The position numbers were made by a program, and so were the translations under genes. The notes under the pieces were generated by a model. The model saw only the letters and a list, made by a program, of their open reading frames with translations, made no database searches and was not told the origin of the DNA. Source: Candidatus Avacholeplasma faecigallinarum (lineage in GTDB: Bacteria; Bacillota_I; Bacilli_A; Acholeplasmatales; Anaeroplasmataceae). Taken from it: DNA of 7,550 nucleotides. The stretch is taken from assembly GCA_018715825.1 (NCBI GenBank), contig DVKU01000197.1, positions 1 through 7,550 on the forward strand. The letters run 5' to 3'. Positions 6,705 through 7,550 of this stretch are shown here, piece by piece (position 1 is the stretch's first letter; each line of letters starts with the position of its first letter).

Positions 6705-7333
6705 TGAATAAAAAATTATCTACAGAAATTATTGAGCAACTGCGAAAGATTATAACTAATCCGGTTTGTGAACTAGATTTTTCAAATAATTTTGAGCTTT
6801 TATGTGCAGTTATGCTTTCTGCACAAACAACAGATAAAAGAGTAAATTTGGTAACTAAGGAATTGTTTTGTAAATTTTCAACTCCAAAGGCTCTTATGCA
6901 AGCCAATTATGATGATGTTTACAGTATTATTTCCTCTGTTGGACTAGCTAAGACTAAGACTATTAATTTAATAAAATTAGCTAAAGTAATTCATTTACAG
7001 TTTCACGATCAAGTACCTAATGATTTTGAATCATTAGTAAGTATTCCTGGTGTTGGAAGAAAAACGGCAAATGTCGTATTAGCCGTAGGATTTAAAATTC
7101 CTGCTATGCCAGTAGATACACATTTACATAGATTAGCTATTAGATTAGGATATATTAAGAAAAATCAAAGTGTTTTAGAAGCCGAAGAAAGTCTAAAGAA
7201 ATATATCCCAAAAGAATGGTGGATAGAAGCACATCATCTGTTTTTATTATTTGGGCGGTATTATTGTAAGGCGACTAATCCCCTTTGTTTAAATTGTAGC
7301 TTAAAAAAATATTGTAAGTTTAATAATGAATAG
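6704..7333 (+). CDS. nth: Endonuclease III (DNA glycosylase/AP lyase) with [4Fe-4S] cluster
   Basis: Nth excises oxidised pyrimidines and nicks the resulting abasic site in base excision repair. The product is 209 residues, the same size as E. coli Nth (211). The helix-hairpin-helix and catalytic segment LVSIPGVGRKTAN (111-123) holds the Schiff-base lysine K120, and PVDTH (136-140) holds the catalytic D138, the same residue numbers as in E. coli. The C-terminal cluster is a perfect C-x6-C-x2-C-x5-C at C188, C195, C198 and C204. LSAQTTDKRVN (38-48) is another hallmark. The ATG overlaps the dnaD stop by one base (TAATG) and there is no recognisable Shine-Dalgarno site upstream, so translation probably relies on reinitiation after dnaD. 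The stop codon lies inside the ascending arm of the downstream terminator. A complete, apparently functional gene. Confidence 0.97.
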   Translation: MNKKLSTEIIEQLRKIITNPVCELDFSNNFELLCAVMLSAQTTDKRVNLVTKELFCKFSTPKALMQANYDDVYSIISSVGLAKTKTINLIKLAKVIHLQFHDQVPNDFESLVSIPGVGRKTANVVLAVGFKIPAMPVDTHLHRLAIRLGYIKKNQSVLEAEESLKKYIPKEWWIEAHHLFLLFGRYYCKATNPLCLNCSLKKYCKFNNE

Positions 7334-7378
7334 CCTCCTTATGTGTAGTTATGTACTAAAGGAGGCTATTAATTTTTT
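7329..7378 (+). terminator. Strong intrinsic terminator after nth, overlapping its stop codon
   Basis: A perfect 12-bp stem pairs AATAGCCTCCTT (7329-7340) with AAGGAGGCTATT (7359-7370), followed by AATTTTTT (7371-7378). Inside the loop a second 4-bp stem, TAGT (7346-7349) with ACTA (7355-7358), closes a TATGT loop, leaving a 5-base bulge ATGTG on the left. The nth TAG (7331-7333) is part of the lower stem, so a terminating ribosome would cover the left arm. The lower stem buries a perfect AAGGAGG against its anti-SD complement CCTCCTT. Confidence 0.93.
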
Positions 7379-7407
7379 GAATATTTTAAAATCTTCTATC
7401 ATATCAT
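7377..7407 (+). promoter_or_regulatory. Weak candidate promoter for the Cse60-family gene
   Basis: TTGAAT (7377-7382) resembles a -35 and TATCAT (7402-7407) a -10 (five of six matches), but the 19-base spacing is long. Because a strong terminator precedes the gene, some promoter is expected between 7371 and about 7415, and this is the best I can see. A sporulation sigma factor promoter cannot be excluded. Confidence 0.25.
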
Positions 7408-7416
7408 TTATATGAT
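7398..7416 (+). repeat. Perfect 7-bp inverted repeat before the Cse60-family gene
   Basis: ATCATAT (7398-7404) and ATATGAT (7410-7416) are exact inverted copies separated by CATTT. They lie between the nth terminator and the next ribosome site. They could be an operator or a small RNA hairpin; the composition is AT-rich, so chance occurrence is not negligible. Confidence 0.45.
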
Positions 7417-7417
7417 G

Positions 7418-7424
7418 AGGTGAT
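7418..7424 (+). promoter_or_regulatory. AGGTGAT Shine-Dalgarno site of the Cse60-family gene
   Basis: AGGTGAT ends three bases before the ATG at 7428, with the GG seven bases away, matching the consensus register AGGAGGTGAT. It supports the start at 7428. Confidence 0.75.
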
Positions 7425-7427
7425 AGT

Positions 7428-7550
7428 ATGCAGGTTAAAATATTTGATTATGAACATGAAGCTGATTTAGAAAAGGCTGTAAATAATTTTTTAAAAGAAA
7501 AAGTAAAGGTACATGAAATTAAGTATGCAACAAGTCATTTTGCTTGTAAT
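7428..7550 (+). CDS. Cse60-like small sporulation-family protein, 3' truncated by the window
   Basis: The first 41 residues of a small protein are present, with the frame open to the window end. The start MQVKIFDYEHEADLEKAVNN and the following FLKEKVKVHEIKYATS fit the Cse60 family (Spore_Cse60): a short beta strand, an acidic H-E-x-D-L-E segment starting a helix, and a second strand with I-x-Y. Family members are about 60 residues, so roughly 20 residues including the usual hydrophobic final strand should follow outside the window. In B. subtilis cse60 is a mother-cell (sigma E) gene of unknown function, but relatives also occur in organisms not known to sporulate, so a spore role should not be assumed. 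It is separated from nth by a strong terminator and therefore probably has its own promoter. The match is made by eye on a partial sequence. Confidence 0.7.
   Translation, partial: MQVKIFDYEHEADLEKAVNNFLKEKVKVHEIKYATSHFACN

Noticed and set aside
6688..6906. 72-codon reverse-strand open frame opposite the start of nth
   Set aside because: Antisense shadow of conserved Nth residues; no recognisable protein features.
1..7550. UGA-as-Trp mollicute genetic code
   Set aside because: Trp is encoded by TGG in recG, dapB and nth, and no long frame needs a TGA read-through; TGA is simply not used as a stop among these seven genes, which is unremarkable at this base composition.
1..7550. Mobile elements, CRISPR arrays, tRNA/rRNA genes, riboswitches
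   Set aside because: No transposase or integrase motifs, no spaced repeats, no cloverleaf-like or known riboswitch core sequence; nearly all of the window is covered by core genes with short gaps.

Overview
The window is a compact, entirely plus-strand stretch of AT-rich chromosomal DNA. It holds seven complete housekeeping genes and the 5' part of an eighth. Strong Shine-Dalgarno sites (AGGAGG, or the GGTGAT variant), A/T-rich codon choice, a DnaD-type primosome protein, a phosphate-based phospholipid entry pathway (FakA, PlsX) and a Cse60-like spore-family protein all point to a low-GC Bacillota (Firmicutes) in the broad Bacilli/Erysipelotrichia/RF39 area. Tryptophan is encoded by TGG and every frame reads through under the standard code, so this is not a UGA-Trp mollicute. 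A dapB gene implies diaminopimelate and/or lysine synthesis, consistent with a walled cell. The exact lineage is my inference.

Layout: fakA (40-1665) is followed by a clean intrinsic terminator (1674-1702). recG (1723-3714) starts at a TTG codon right behind that terminator. plsX (3769-4779), rnc (4772-5443), dapB (5485-6117), dnaD-like (6111-6704) and nth (6704-7333) follow with gaps of 41 bases or less or with overlaps, and look like one transcription unit. It closes with a strong bipartite hairpin terminator (7329-7378) that begins inside the end of nth. After a 57-base gap between the terminator stem and the next start, a Cse60-family gene begins at 7428 and runs off the window.

Functionally, FakA makes acyl-phosphate from exogenous fatty acids and PlsX exchanges acyl groups between acyl-ACP and acyl-phosphate, so the two meet at the same intermediate before PlsY. 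RecG, DnaD and Nth serve replication restart, replication initiation and base excision repair. RNase III processes RNA. DapB makes tetrahydrodipicolinate. In Bacillus subtilis, fakA/recG/plsX/rnc and dapB/dnaD/nth lie in two separate chromosome regions; here they are joined. The Bacillus-type fapR, fabD, fabG and acpP between recG and rnc are absent.

This is an ordinary core-gene region. I find no mobile element, CRISPR array, tRNA, rRNA or defence system, and nothing that I would call a new biological system. What deserves a second look is at the level of residues and small RNA or DNA structures: altered signature motifs in DapB and PlsX, the SD/anti-SD stem in the nth terminator, and the overlapping inverted repeats at the Cse60 gene start.
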